Source of the DNA: VXNE01 sp963668365 | GTDB taxonomy: Bacteria > Pseudomonadota > Gammaproteobacteria > Pseudomonadales > Azotimanducaceae | DNA: 64,000 nt | Direction: 5' to 3' | Assembly (NCBI GenBank): GCA_963668365.1 | Contig: OY764266.1 | Span: forward strand, 1,550,001-1,614,000 | Shown here: one piece after another, positions 1 to 7,883 of the stretch | Layout: every line of letters starts with the position of its first letter | Numbering within the stretch: the stretch's first letter is position 1 | Program-made: the position numbers and the translations under genes | Notes under the pieces: generated by a model | What the model was told of the DNA's origin: nothing | Database searches by the model: none | What the model saw: only the letters and a program-made list of their open reading frames with translations

Positions 1-2
1 GG

Positions 3-1328
3 TTCCACGATCCGGCGAACGCGCGCGGGGCGCTGGCGCGCCGGTGCCACCACGAGAGCGCGACGGCGGTGTCGTGCGACGGCCTGGCGGCGCCGGACTT
101 CAAGGAGACGCTGGCGTACAACAGCGGAGCGCGCGTGCGGGAAGCTACGACCAGGATCAACGCCGGGAGTCTGGCCAGGACCTACGCGCGGGGCTATCGG
201 ACGATCCTGGAGAAGCGCACGGCGATGGACGCGCACGGCAACGTGACCGGGGTGACCTACGGCAACGGCGTGAAGACGACGCGCGGGTTCGACCCGAAGA
301 CGGGGCGACCGACGGACATCGACACGGTCTCGGGCGGAGGGACGAAGATCCAGGACAGCGCCTACGCCTGGCGCAGCGACGGCCTGCTGGAGAGCCGCGC
401 GAGCCACGTCGGCGGGAACAACGCGAAGCGGGAGGAGTTCGCCCGGGATCCGCTGGGGCGGCTGACCACTGCGACGACGAAGCTGGGCAACAGCGCGACC
501 GCGACCCGGACGCTGAGCCAGACGTACCACGCGAACGGCAACCTGAAGACCAGGGCCAGCTCGGTCGAAGCGGACATCGACGTGACGGCGTACGCCTACG
601 ACGCGTCGAAACCGCACCGGATGACGGGCGCGACGATCGGGGGCCGGTCCCACAAGTTCGTCCACGACGCCGACGGCAACATCACGAAGTACGACTGCAC
701 CGCCAAGACGGGCTGCGGCGACGACAGGCACATCGAGTGGAACGGCCGCAACCTGCCCAAGCGGATCACGGTGGGCGACAGCAAGGCGGACGCCACGCCG
801 GCGGCGCGGGACGAGTTCGCGTACGGCCCGGACGGGGCGCGCTACCACCGCAAGACGACCTACATGGACGGCGAAACCCTGCGGACGGAGCACACGTACC
901 ACGTCGGCCCGTTCGAGGAGCTGCTGCCGCGCTCGGGGGCGGCGCACGCGTCGATCCGGCAGACGCGGGTGGCGGACGCGGTGCGTCACATGAAGACGAC
1001 GACCGTGGGGACGGACGACGACGGCAAGGAGACGACCACCACGGCGAAGTACGTGGACTACATCCACAAGGACCACCTGGGCTCGGTGGAGGGCGTGACG
1101 GGCGCGGACGGCGCGCGCACTCGGACGCTGGCGCACGACCCGTTCGGCGGCCGGCGCAAGTCGGACTGGACGGCGGCGCTGACGCCGGCGGAAATCTCCG
1201 CATTGGCGGGGTCGTCGGATCCGCGCGAGAGCGGGCACGCGGGCCACGAGCACCTGGACCGGACGGGGCTGATCCATCGGACATCTGAAGCCCCTGCTCC
1301 GCCATCAACAAGCGGCCAGCGGCAGTGA
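3..1328 (+). CDS. RHS/YD-repeat protein, 5' end outside window, core truncated
   Basis: The reading frame is open from the first bases of the window, so this is the 3' part of a larger gene. Repeated Y-x-x-x-G-R/N-style YD motifs run through it (for example DAHGNVTGVTYGNG and FVHDADGNITKYD). Near the end is the RHS core signature YIHKDHLGSV, then DPFGGRR and GHEHLDRTGLIH. In intact RHS proteins the last motif normally continues into MNGRVYDP and then a variable toxic tip. Here the match stops at GLIH, about position 1277, and is followed by 16 unrelated residues and a stop. RHS proteins are large secreted or surface shell proteins that encapsulate a C-terminal toxin. This copy has lost the end of the core and any toxin, so it is probably a broken or displaced copy. 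No immunity gene follows. Confidence 0.8.
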   Translation, partial: FHDPANARGALARRCHHESATAVSCDGLAAPDFKETLAYNSGARVREATTRINAGSLARTYARGYRTILEKRTAMDAHGNVTGVTYGNGVKTTRGFDPKTGRPTDIDTVSGGGTKIQDSAYAWRSDGLLESRASHVGGNNAKREEFARDPLGRLTTATTKLGNSATATRTLSQTYHANGNLKTRASSVEADIDVTAYAYDASKPHRMTGATIGGRSHKFVHDADGNITKYDCTAKTGCGDDRHIEWNGRNLPKRITVGDSKADATPAARDEFAYGPDGARYHRKTTYMDGETLRTEHTYHVGPFEELLPRSGAAHASIRQTRVADAVRHMKTTTVGTDDDGKETTTTAKYVDYIHKDHLGSVEGVTGADGARTRTLAHDPFGGRRKSDWTAALTPAEISALAGSSDPRESGHAGHEHLDRTGLIHRTSEAPAPPSTSGQRQ

Positions 1329-1436
1329 ACATCTCTCGGCATGTGCTTAACAGGGAATTGAGGATGCGGTCGCGCGTCGTCATGGCGCGAGGCGCTATCA
1401 TGCCCCGCGGGGGACGCCCCTGGAGGAAAACGGCAA

Positions 1437-2066
1437 GTGGACTTGCATCGCGCGCAGTTGCGCAACATGGCGGCGCTGCAGGACAGGCACAATCGCCAGG
1501 TGCATGCCGACTGGCGCAGCCAGGGCTACGAGTACTACCGCGCCGTGTGGATCGAGTGCGCCGAGTTGCTCGACCACATCGGCTGGAAATGGTGGCGCCG
1601 GCAACAGCCCGATGTCGAGCAGGTCCGTCTCGAGGTGGTCGACATCTGGCATTTCGGCCTTTCGGACCTGCTGCGCGCGGACGCCGTCAACGATGCACTG
1701 GCGGATCGCATGGCTTCCCGAGCCGTCGCCATCGAAGGTGCCGATCTTCGCTGGGCCGTGGAGACGCTGGCGCTCGCGGCGCTCGAACGCAAGGCTTTCG
1801 ACATCGACGCCTTCCTCGACGTCATGAACGCGCTGCCGATGGGGCTCGACGAACTGCACGACATCTACGTCGGCAAGAACGTCCTGAACGCGTTCCGCCA
1901 GGACCACGGCTACCGCGACGGCAGCTACGTGAAGATATGGAACGGCCGCGAGGACAACGCGCACCTCGCGGAGATCGCCGACAGCCTCGACATCGCGCGG
2001 CCAAGCTACGCCGAAGACCTGTACGCGGCCCTCGAGGCCCGTTACGCGGCGACGACCGGGGAATGA
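1437..2066 (+). CDS. dUTP diphosphatase, dimeric (all-alpha, MazG-like) family
   Basis: Hydrolyses dUTP to dUMP and pyrophosphate, keeping uracil out of DNA and supplying dUMP for dTMP synthesis. At 209 residues it matches the all-alpha dimeric dUTPase family rather than the trimeric Dut family. Visible motifs are the acidic helix ECAELLDH followed by WKWW, then EVVDIWHF, and the C-terminal KNVLNAFRQDHGY with DGSYVKIWNG. The acidic residues of the first two motifs and the E/D residues near KNVLN would bind Mg2+. The GTG start is chosen because a GGAGG ribosome site lies about 10 bases upstream and the N-terminus fits the family. The gene stands alone between the RHS remnant and convergent small genes. 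Confidence 0.85.
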   Translation: MDLHRAQLRNMAALQDRHNRQVHADWRSQGYEYYRAVWIECAELLDHIGWKWWRRQQPDVEQVRLEVVDIWHFGLSDLLRADAVNDALADRMASRAVAIEGADLRWAVETLALAALERKAFDIDAFLDVMNALPMGLDELHDIYVGKNVLNAFRQDHGYRDGSYVKIWNGREDNAHLAEIADSLDIARPSYAEDLYAALEARYAATTGE

Positions 2067-2157
2067 ACTGACTTCATACATGCCGAACATCGGATCCGAC
2101 AGTCGCGCAGCTTCGTAGCGCAGCCCGGTCGGTACCGGTCATCGGCCGAGCCTGCGA

Positions 2158-2331
2158 TCACGAGTCTGCTGCGGATTCCGCCAGGATCCGCACACACAAC
2201 TCGACGCATTCGTCGCAGACGAAAACGCCAAGACCCGCGATGAGCTTGCGCACTTCGTGTTGCGACTTGTTGCAGAAGGTACAGCACAAGCGCAGCGGTT
2301 CGTCGACGGCGCCACTCGCCGACTCGCCGAT
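2158..2331 (-). CDS. Small ClpX-type C4 zinc-finger protein
   Basis: A 57-codon frame encodes CCTFCNKSQHEVRKLIAG followed by VFVCDECVELC. This is very close to the N-terminal zinc-binding domain of ClpX, with the C-x2-C ... C-x2-C ligands intact. There is no AAA+ ATPase domain, so it is a stand-alone zinc finger. In ClpX this domain dimerises and binds adaptors and substrates; the role of a stand-alone copy is unknown. No ATG or GTG is available. The frame is open only from about 2352, and the start given here is a rare ATC preceded by GGAG. A TTG at 2289 would cut into the domain. The gene may have lost its start, or be a separated piece of a longer protein with the gene just upstream. Confidence 0.55.
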   Translation of the reverse strand: MGESASGAVDEPLRLCCTFCNKSQHEVRKLIAGLGVFVCDECVELCVRILAESAADS

Positions 2332-2407
2332 GTTTCCGGCTCCGAATCGGGCTCAAGCAATTGTGGTTCCGCAAAAAGGTCCGGTCGAGCCTTCCGCAAG
2401 CGCCTGG

Positions 2408-2755
2408 TCAGTCGCTCGATTCGGCGGACGCCGCTTGATGCTCCTCCATCAACGACTCGTCCGGCGCCATGCGTGTCGAGATGCTCACAAACGCTCGCTG
2501 CGCCTCCGTACGGGCGTCACGAACCTCGATGAACGACTTGAGTCGGCGCCAGCTCTTGAAGCCGCGTTCGCGGGCGATGACGAGTTGCGCCTGCTGCAGC
2601 TTCAAGGTCGACGGATCATCGAAGCAGGGCTCGATGCGCTGCCGCGCATCGGACTCGCCAGCTTTGGCGTCTCTGCGCAACGCCTTGGCGTGGTCTTTCA
2701 GGGATTCAAGGCTGATGCCCGCGAGCAACGCCTTCAGTTCGGGATTAGCGGCCAT
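2408..2755 (-). CDS. Small helical protein of the ankyrin/glyoxalase N-terminal type
   Basis: A 115-residue soluble protein with the element LKLQQAQLVIARERGFKSW, a helical segment seen at the N-terminus of some ankyrin-repeat, glyoxalase-superfamily and ClpX-zinc-finger proteins. Here it stands alone with an acidic, disordered-looking tail. A strong ribosome site (AAGGAGGT) lies five to six bases before the ATG, which makes the start secure. The ClpX-type zinc-finger frame follows 77 bases downstream on the same strand, so the two may be a split form of one fused protein or a two-gene unit. Biochemical function is not known. Confidence 0.65.
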   Translation of the reverse strand: MAANPELKALLAGISLESLKDHAKALRRDAKAGESDARQRIEPCFDDPSTLKLQQAQLVIARERGFKSWRRLKSFIEVRDARTEAQRAFVSISTRMAPDESLMEEHQAASAESSD

Positions 2756-2957
2756 GGTGACCTCCTTTCATTCCCGTCCAGTATCCGCGCCCTTGGACTG
2801 AAAAGAGGACATGTGTCGAAAAGTACTGCTCAGATGGGGACGCGCCCCTTCCCGCGGATCGGCGGCGCTCTGACGCACGACCGAAAACGTAGCACAAGGA
2901 CTGGCGCTCGAAAAGTCGACTGTCGCGACGGCGGCTTTTCCCGCGCGTCTTGTACGG

Positions 2958-4481
2958 CTACCTGATCAGCTTCGTCCCGGGGAACTGGGCGAACCAGCCG
3001 AACCAGAAGGCGCGATAGGCGGGGACCCGCTCAAGTCGCACGTCCCCGGAAACGAGCGCGTCTTCCGTCACTTTCCACGTCTTGCCGCCGTCGTCCAGCA
3101 CCCGGTCGTCGTCCAGCAGCCGCTCGAATCTTCGATCGCCGGTGTCGAAGACGCGGTTGGCACCCGCCGACGTCGTGACGATGGTCAGCGTGCGACCTGC
3201 CAGCCCTGTCCGAAACATGGGGTTCTTCCGGAGGAACCGGGCGCTGATCGCCAGAGCTTCCTCCTCGCCCGGGGGCGACGCCGGCGAGAGCAGGATGGCC
3301 AGCACTTCATCCTTGTTCCTGAGGCGCCTGTCACGCTCGGTCACGTCGAACATCAGCGCATCGTTCGAGAAGTAGTCCCGGTAGGCGCGGCCCTCCCGGT
3401 AGTCGCGCTCGTGGCCCGTGTCCAGCGACAGGACCGTGGTGTCCGGGTGCGTGGCCTTCCATTCGCCCCAGCGAGTCGTCACGATCGGGAGGAACTCGAG
3501 CCTGAGGCCCGAGCCCGCCAGTTCGCCGATCACCGGTTCTCCGAGCAGCGTGGACCACAGGCTCCCGGTCTCGTGATCGAACATCAGCTTGTTCGAGCGG
3601 TAGAGGAGTCCGCTGGTGCCGAAAGTCCGATGCTCGTTCCCGACCACGCTGCGATATGGAATGGCGGTGCCGCACAGTGTGCAGTAGACGAGGGTGACCT
3701 CTACGCCGCCGACCCGGTCCAGCGCCATCTCGTGCCACGCCAGTATCCGCTTGGGGTAGGCACGGGCTTCGCCGTTGATGGACAGCCCGAAGACGACGTG
3801 CCTGTCCCGGAGGTAGCCGGCCTTCCCGGCGGGAATGTGCTCCGGGTGATCCAGCGGCGGGATGCCGTTGACCTTCACCCCGCCCCATTGGACCTCGTCA
3901 AGCCGGATCAGGGATCGGGCCCCCTCCGGGAAGAAGCTGCCCATGCGGGGATCGATGAGGCTGTAGACCGTCCGCTTGAAAGCTAGGTATTCGGGGTGCG
4001 GGTCGTAGGGCTGCCGCCAGACCCATCTCATCCATCGTTGCGTGTCTTCCCCAAACGATCGTCCCGTCTCCCTCCTGAGGAAACGGAACATCTCGGTCCG
4101 GGTCTCGGGAAAGGGGGCGACTACAGCCAGTTCGACGATCATCGGCGTATAGGCATCGTCCCAGGATACGCCTATGGCATCCAGAATCGGCCGCGCATTG
4201 TCGCCCCATTGGTCGGCAGCCTGCATGAAGAGGTCAAGCGGCGGCGCCTGCTTTCTCCAGTCGTCGACCGACTCGGCGCGGGCCTCCTGGACAGGCAGCG
4301 CGGCCAGCCCAAAAAACAGCGCCGGAAGGCACGCGGCGATCGACCGGATTCCACGTCGACCGAGGGGCCAGTTCTTGCGCCCCGCCTTGATGCGCGTCTC
4401 GCGAACTTCCGTTGCGGCGCATACTCCAATGTCGTGAACCTTTGTCAATTCCGCGCGAACATGGGACCGTCGTGTCAGCAT
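2958..4481 (-). CDS. DUF3179 domain-containing exported protein
   Basis: A 507-residue protein whose centre carries the DUF3179 signature: INGEARAYP, ILAWHEM, VTLVYCTLCGTA, FGTSGLLY and DHETGSLWS. The CTLCG cysteines and surrounding residues are typical of the family, whose function is unknown. A hydrophobic stretch around residues 48-68, ending in an ARA-like cleavage site, indicates a signal peptide and a periplasmic or secreted location. That peptide sits unusually far in, so the true start may lie downstream of the one given, although no better start with a clear ribosome site was found. The segment after the signal looks helical. The nearest genes are unrelated small genes and an IS remnant. 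Confidence 0.75.
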   Translation of the reverse strand: MLTRRSHVRAELTKVHDIGVCAATEVRETRIKAGRKNWPLGRRGIRSIAACLPALFFGLAALPVQEARAESVDDWRKQAPPLDLFMQAADQWGDNARPILDAIGVSWDDAYTPMIVELAVVAPFPETRTEMFRFLRRETGRSFGEDTQRWMRWVWRQPYDPHPEYLAFKRTVYSLIDPRMGSFFPEGARSLIRLDEVQWGGVKVNGIPPLDHPEHIPAGKAGYLRDRHVVFGLSINGEARAYPKRILAWHEMALDRVGGVEVTLVYCTLCGTAIPYRSVVGNEHRTFGTSGLLYRSNKLMFDHETGSLWSTLLGEPVIGELAGSGLRLEFLPIVTTRWGEWKATHPDTTVLSLDTGHERDYREGRAYRDYFSNDALMFDVTERDRRLRNKDEVLAILLSPASPPGEEEALAISARFLRKNPMFRTGLAGRTLTIVTTSAGANRVFDTGDRRFERLLDDDRVLDDGGKTWKVTEDALVSGDVRLERVPAYRAFWFGWFAQFPGTKLIR

Positions 4482-4540
4482 CCGTCGGGAGTTTGCGCCC
4501 CGCCCTACGGGCGGGCAAGCCGTCGCCGGCGACGCCCTGA

Positions 4541-4563
4541 GCGTAACTGTTCGGTCGTGCCGG
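4541..4563 (+). repeat. Left terminal inverted repeat of the IS1634-like remnant
   Basis: The 23-bp sequence reads GTTCGGTCGTGCCGG at its inner side. It is matched in inverted orientation at 5586-5608 with three mismatches, all in the outer eight bases. Confidence 0.65.
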
Positions 4564-5373
4564 GACGCCGCGCAGCTATTCGCCTCCCGCCATCCTCCTG
4601 CGCGAAGGCTGGCGCGAGGGCGGCAAGGTCAGGAAGCGCACCCTCGCCAACCTCTCCAAATGGCCCCCGACGCTCGTCGAGGGCCTGGCGTGCTGCTCAA
4701 GGGCGGCGCCGCGGTCGCCCGCCTCGACGACTCCTTCGACATCGTGCGCTCCCGGCCCCACGGCCATGTCGCCGCCGCGCTCGGGACGCTGCGCGAGCTG
4801 CGGCTGGACCGGACGATCACCGGCGCGGACTCGCCCGAGCGCCGCCGCGCGCTGGCGCTGATCGTCGCCCGGATCCTCGATCCCGGCTCGAAACTGGCGA
4901 CCGCCCGGGGGCTGGCCGAAGCCACCGCGCGCGACTCTCTGGCCGAGACGCTGGGGCTGGAGGACTGCGGCGAGGACGATCTCCACGCCGCCATGGACTG
5001 GCTGCTCGAGCGCCAGAACGCGATCGAGCGGCGCTTGGCCAAGCGGCATCTCAAGGACGGCGCCCTGGTGCTCCACGACCTGACGTCGGCGTGGCTGGAA
5101 GGGCGCCACTGCCCGCTGGCCAGGCGCGGACACTCCCGCGACGGCAAGAAGGGCAAGCTGCAGATCGAGTTCGGGCTGCTGTGCGACGCCGGGGGCTGTC
5201 CGGTGGCGGCGGAGGTGTTCGACGGCAACACCGCGGATCCGGCGACGGTCGCCAGGAACCGCGTCGCGCCCCGATTGCCCGGCGCCGAACCGTTCGAGGT
5301 CCTCACCCGGCCCACCGCGCTGCAGCGCGAAGCCTTCAAGCTCCTCGGCGTGCGTCCGGAACGTTCCCAGTAG
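4547..5373 (+). pseudogene. IS1634-family transposase, frameshifted and internally deleted
   Basis: The N-terminal part (PAILLREGWREGGKVRKRTL, then LANLSKWPPTLVEGL) is read in one frame up to about 4685. The rest (VLLKGGAAV onward) continues in another frame, so there is an indel near 4685-4690. The first catalytic region is clear: LVLHDLTSAWLEG, CPLARRGHSRDGKKGKLQI and EVFDGNTADPATVA. Directly after PATVA the protein jumps to what looks like the family's extreme C-terminus (FEVLTRPTALQREAFKLLGV). Most of the catalytic core, with the second Asp and the Glu of the DDE triad, has therefore been deleted in frame. The product cannot be an active transposase. Confidence 0.75.
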
Positions 5374-5696
5374 CGTCCCCCTCGACTTTTTGAATCATCC
5401 GGAAAATCAATAGGTTGGATAAAACATCATCTGGAAGTTCAGACTAGCCCATGAAACCCGTCGGGCCTTTGGTAATCGTTCGGGCAACCCGGTATCTGGG
5501 CGTTACCTGGGATGGCTGAGGTGCCGGAGACACCGCTATCCACCGCGTTCCTCCGCAAGGGTGCGTGGAATAGCAGCGCAACGTACCGGCACGACCGAAC
5601 GATTACGGCCTTTGGGCGCGTGTTTCACCCCCGCCCAGGCTCACCTACGATCCCGCGCCTTGATCGGCACTACGTGCCGTCCTGCGGCGCAATCTC
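5374..5696. other. Non-coding stretch with a third inverted-repeat-like copy
   Basis: No credible gene was found between the transposase remnant and the next gene. A 12-base word, GTAATCGTTCGG (5472-5483), recurs inverted within the right terminal repeat (5595-5606). GGCCTTTGG also occurs twice nearby. This suggests a nested or partially duplicated insertion-element end. Confidence 0.5.
5586..5608 (-). repeat. Right terminal inverted repeat of the IS1634-like remnant
   Basis: The inverted partner of 4541-4563, with 20 of 23 bases matching. It lies about 210 bases beyond the transposase stop, so either the element has extra 3' sequence or the region has been rearranged. Confidence 0.6.
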
Positions 5697-6557
5697 CTAA
5701 TCGGCCATCGGCACCGCCGACATGCCCATGCGCGTCAACGCGATCAACGCGTATCCCCGATCGCCCGCAGCGCCGCCGCGAATGGCCACGCGACCGTCGG
5801 GGTCGAGTCTGCCCGCGGCTTCGCGAAGCGCGTCGACCGGCGTCGTGTCGAGGTCCAGCGTCTGTGCGATCGGGTCCGCGACATCCGGGACCGGGTACTC
5901 GCCGATGAGAGCCCGGACCGCATCTCCCGGAATTACGAGCAAGACCGTATTGCGCCTCGTCCGATACTCGCCTTCGCCGATCTTGCGCCCGGCAAAGACG
6001 ATGTCCTCGCCAAAGAAATCTCCCGCCTGAATGCTTGCTCCGGCGCGCTCCACCGCACCTTCCTTGACGATGAACACGGCGTCTTCGGCGGACACGCGAT
6101 CGCCCGCCAGCAGTCGGCGCTCTTCCGCGCTGCGCAGCAGCCTCTGCCAGGAAACCGCCGACATGACTTTCACCAGCGGCGATGCGAGCAGCCGGTCGAG
6201 CCACAACTCCACCGGGCCGACGTCCGGCTCTGGAAGACCGTCCGACCGCAGCAGGAATTCGATGGGCGCCAGGTCCACCGACAATACGCGGGTGCCGGCG
6301 CGCGTCTCCAGGGCGATATCGTCTCCGGGCCGGTAGATTTCGCCTTCGACGCGCCTTCGCCCCCCGCCCGGTTCGACCGCCTCGACCGCGCCTTCGAGGA
6401 GGTAGAGGCATCGGTCCAGGCGCCGTCCGCGCCGCAGCAGCCAGCGGTTCGCCGGCAATTCGATCAGGCTCGCGTGTTTCGACGCCATCGCGAGGGTTCG
6501 CTCGTCAAGCCCGGCAAACCGTTCGAAGCGTTTGAGCAGGTGCGCCAACATGGACAC
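5697..6557 (-). CDS. Protein with two cyclic-nucleotide-binding-like domains
   Basis: A 286-residue soluble protein with two cupin-like CNB folds. The first, about residues 10-100, has CLYLLEGAVEAV and YRPGDDIALE. The second, about residues 120-210, has VFIVKEGAVE and GDFFGEDIVFAG. Such domains sense cAMP or cGMP or serve as structural modules. The canonical phosphate-binding cassette is only partly conserved, so ligand binding is uncertain. There is no C-terminal HTH, so it is not a CRP-type regulator. A GTG at 6557 and an ATG two codons later are both possible starts. It lies just downstream of purD with a gap of about 29 bases and could be co-transcribed, although no functional link is evident. 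Confidence 0.7.
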   Translation of the reverse strand: MSMLAHLLKRFERFAGLDERTLAMASKHASLIELPANRWLLRRGRRLDRCLYLLEGAVEAVEPGGGRRRVEGEIYRPGDDIALETRAGTRVLSVDLAPIEFLLRSDGLPEPDVGPVELWLDRLLASPLVKVMSAVSWQRLLRSAEERRLLAGDRVSAEDAVFIVKEGAVERAGASIQAGDFFGEDIVFAGRKIGEGEYRTRRNTVLLVIPGDAVRALIGEYPVPDVADPIAQTLDLDTTPVDALREAAGRLDPDGRVAIRGGAAGDRGYALIALTRMGMSAVPMAD

Positions 6558-6586
6558 ATCGTCTCAAACCCCCGGTCGTTTCTCTG

Positions 6587-7870
6587 TCAGCCGTTTTCCC
6601 TTTCTATCGCGCGAAATGCGATGTCGTTTCTGTAGTACGCATCCCTCCAGGCGATACGCCCGACGCGGTCGTACGCCAACGTCCGGGCGGCGCTGACGGA
6701 GTCGCCAAGGGCGGTGACGCAGAGGACCCTTCCACCGGCGGTGACGACGCGGCCGCCCTCCAGAGCCGTACCGGCCTGAAATACCTTTGTGCCGGCCATC
6801 GTGGCATCGATGCCGGAGATGCCATGGCCGCTCTCATAGGCGAGCGGATAGCCTCCCGCAGCCATGACGACGCCAACGGCGGCCTTTTCGTCCCATCGCA
6901 GGTCCGCGCCCTGCAGATCGCCCGCCAGCGCCCGCCGGCACAGTTCGACAAGGTCGCTCTCAAGCCGCATCAACACGGGCTGCGCCTCCGGGTCGCCGAA
7001 GCGGCAGTTGAACTCGATGACCTTGACCGACCCGCCGGGCATGACCATGAGTCCCGCGTACAGGAAGCCCTGGTAGGGCGCGTTTTCGGCGGCCATGCCC
7101 CTGACGGTGGGATGGATCACCTCGCGCATGATCCGGGCGTGGACTTCCGGCGTTACGACCGGCGCCGGCGAGTAGGCGCCCATGCCCCCGGTATTCGGCC
7201 CGAGGTCGCCGTCGTCGCGCCGCTTGTGGTCCTGGGAGGTCGCGAACGGAACCACGTTCGCGCCGTCCGAGACGCATATGAAACTCGCCTCCTCGCCGTC
7301 GAGATACTCCTCGATCACGATCTCGCGGCCCGCGTCGCCAAAGCTGTCACCGCCCAGCATGCCCTCGGCGGCGGCGACCGCCTCGGCCTCGTCGAAGGCA
7401 ACGGTGACGCCCTTGCCCGCCGCCAGCCCGCTGGCCTTGATGACGATCGGCGCGCCGCGGCGGCGGATGTGGTCCCGCGCCGCGCTAATATCGGTGAAGG
7501 ATTCGTAGCCCGCCGTCGGAATGCCGTTGCGGATGAGGAACTCCTTCGTGAAGACCTTCGATCCCTCCAGTCGCGCCGCGGCCTTCGACGGCCCGAAGCA
7601 GTCGAGTCCCCGCGCGTCGAAGTAGTCGCGCACACCGTCCACCAGGGGCGCTTCCGGCCCGACAATGGTCAGGGCGCAACCGTTGCCGGCGGCGAAGTCC
7701 GCCAGCGCGCCGAAGTCGTCGACATCGATGTCGACGTTTTCGGTTTTCGCCTCGCCGGCCGTACCCGCGTTGCCGGGCGCCACGTAGACGCGCTCGACCG
7801 CTTGCGATCTCGCCGCCGACCAGGCGAGCGCGTGCTCCCGTCCGCCGCTTCCGATGATCAGGACATGCAT
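6587..7870 (-). CDS. purD: Phosphoribosylamine--glycine ligase (GARS)
   Basis: Catalyses the second step of de novo purine synthesis, joining glycine to phosphoribosylamine with ATP. The protein has 427 residues, full length for the bacterial family. It begins with MHVLIIGSGGREHALAW, the N-terminal Rossmann-like domain. The ATP-grasp region contains APIVIKASGLAAGKGV and EEYLDGEEAS, followed by NTGGMGAYSP and the metal-binding EFNCRFGDPE. It lies 13 bases downstream of purH on the same strand, the usual purH-purD order. Confidence 0.96.
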   Translation of the reverse strand: MHVLIIGSGGREHALAWSAARSQAVERVYVAPGNAGTAGEAKTENVDIDVDDFGALADFAAGNGCALTIVGPEAPLVDGVRDYFDARGLDCFGPSKAAARLEGSKVFTKEFLIRNGIPTAGYESFTDISAARDHIRRRGAPIVIKASGLAAGKGVTVAFDEAEAVAAAEGMLGGDSFGDAGREIVIEEYLDGEEASFICVSDGANVVPFATSQDHKRRDDGDLGPNTGGMGAYSPAPVVTPEVHARIMREVIHPTVRGMAAENAPYQGFLYAGLMVMPGGSVKVIEFNCRFGDPEAQPVLMRLESDLVELCRRALAGDLQGADLRWDEKAAVGVVMAAGGYPLAYESGHGISGIDATMAGTKVFQAGTALEGGRVVTAGGRVLCVTALGDSVSAARTLAYDRVGRIAWRDAYYRNDIAFRAIERENG

Positions 7871-7883
7871 GCCGACTCCCGAA

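Larger units (their letters stand above)
4541..5608 (+). mobile_element. Decayed IS1634-like insertion sequence (IS4 superfamily)
   Basis: A transposase pseudogene of the IS1634 type lies between two 23-bp terminal inverted repeats (4541-4563 and 5586-5608) that match at 20 of 23 positions. At about 1.07 kb it is well short of the usual size for the family, because the middle of the transposase has been deleted. No convincing target-site duplication is seen at the ends, so the element is old or has been rearranged. It is not expected to move by itself, but its ends could be mobilised by an intact relative elsewhere in the genome. Confidence 0.7.

Noticed and set aside
4530..5620. Target-site duplication around the IS remnant
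   Set aside because: The bases outside the two inverted repeats do not form a clear direct repeat.
5512..5700. A 62-codon frame starting MAEVPETPL
   Set aside because: It crosses the right terminal repeat of the IS remnant, has no ribosome site and ends next to an unrelated stop.
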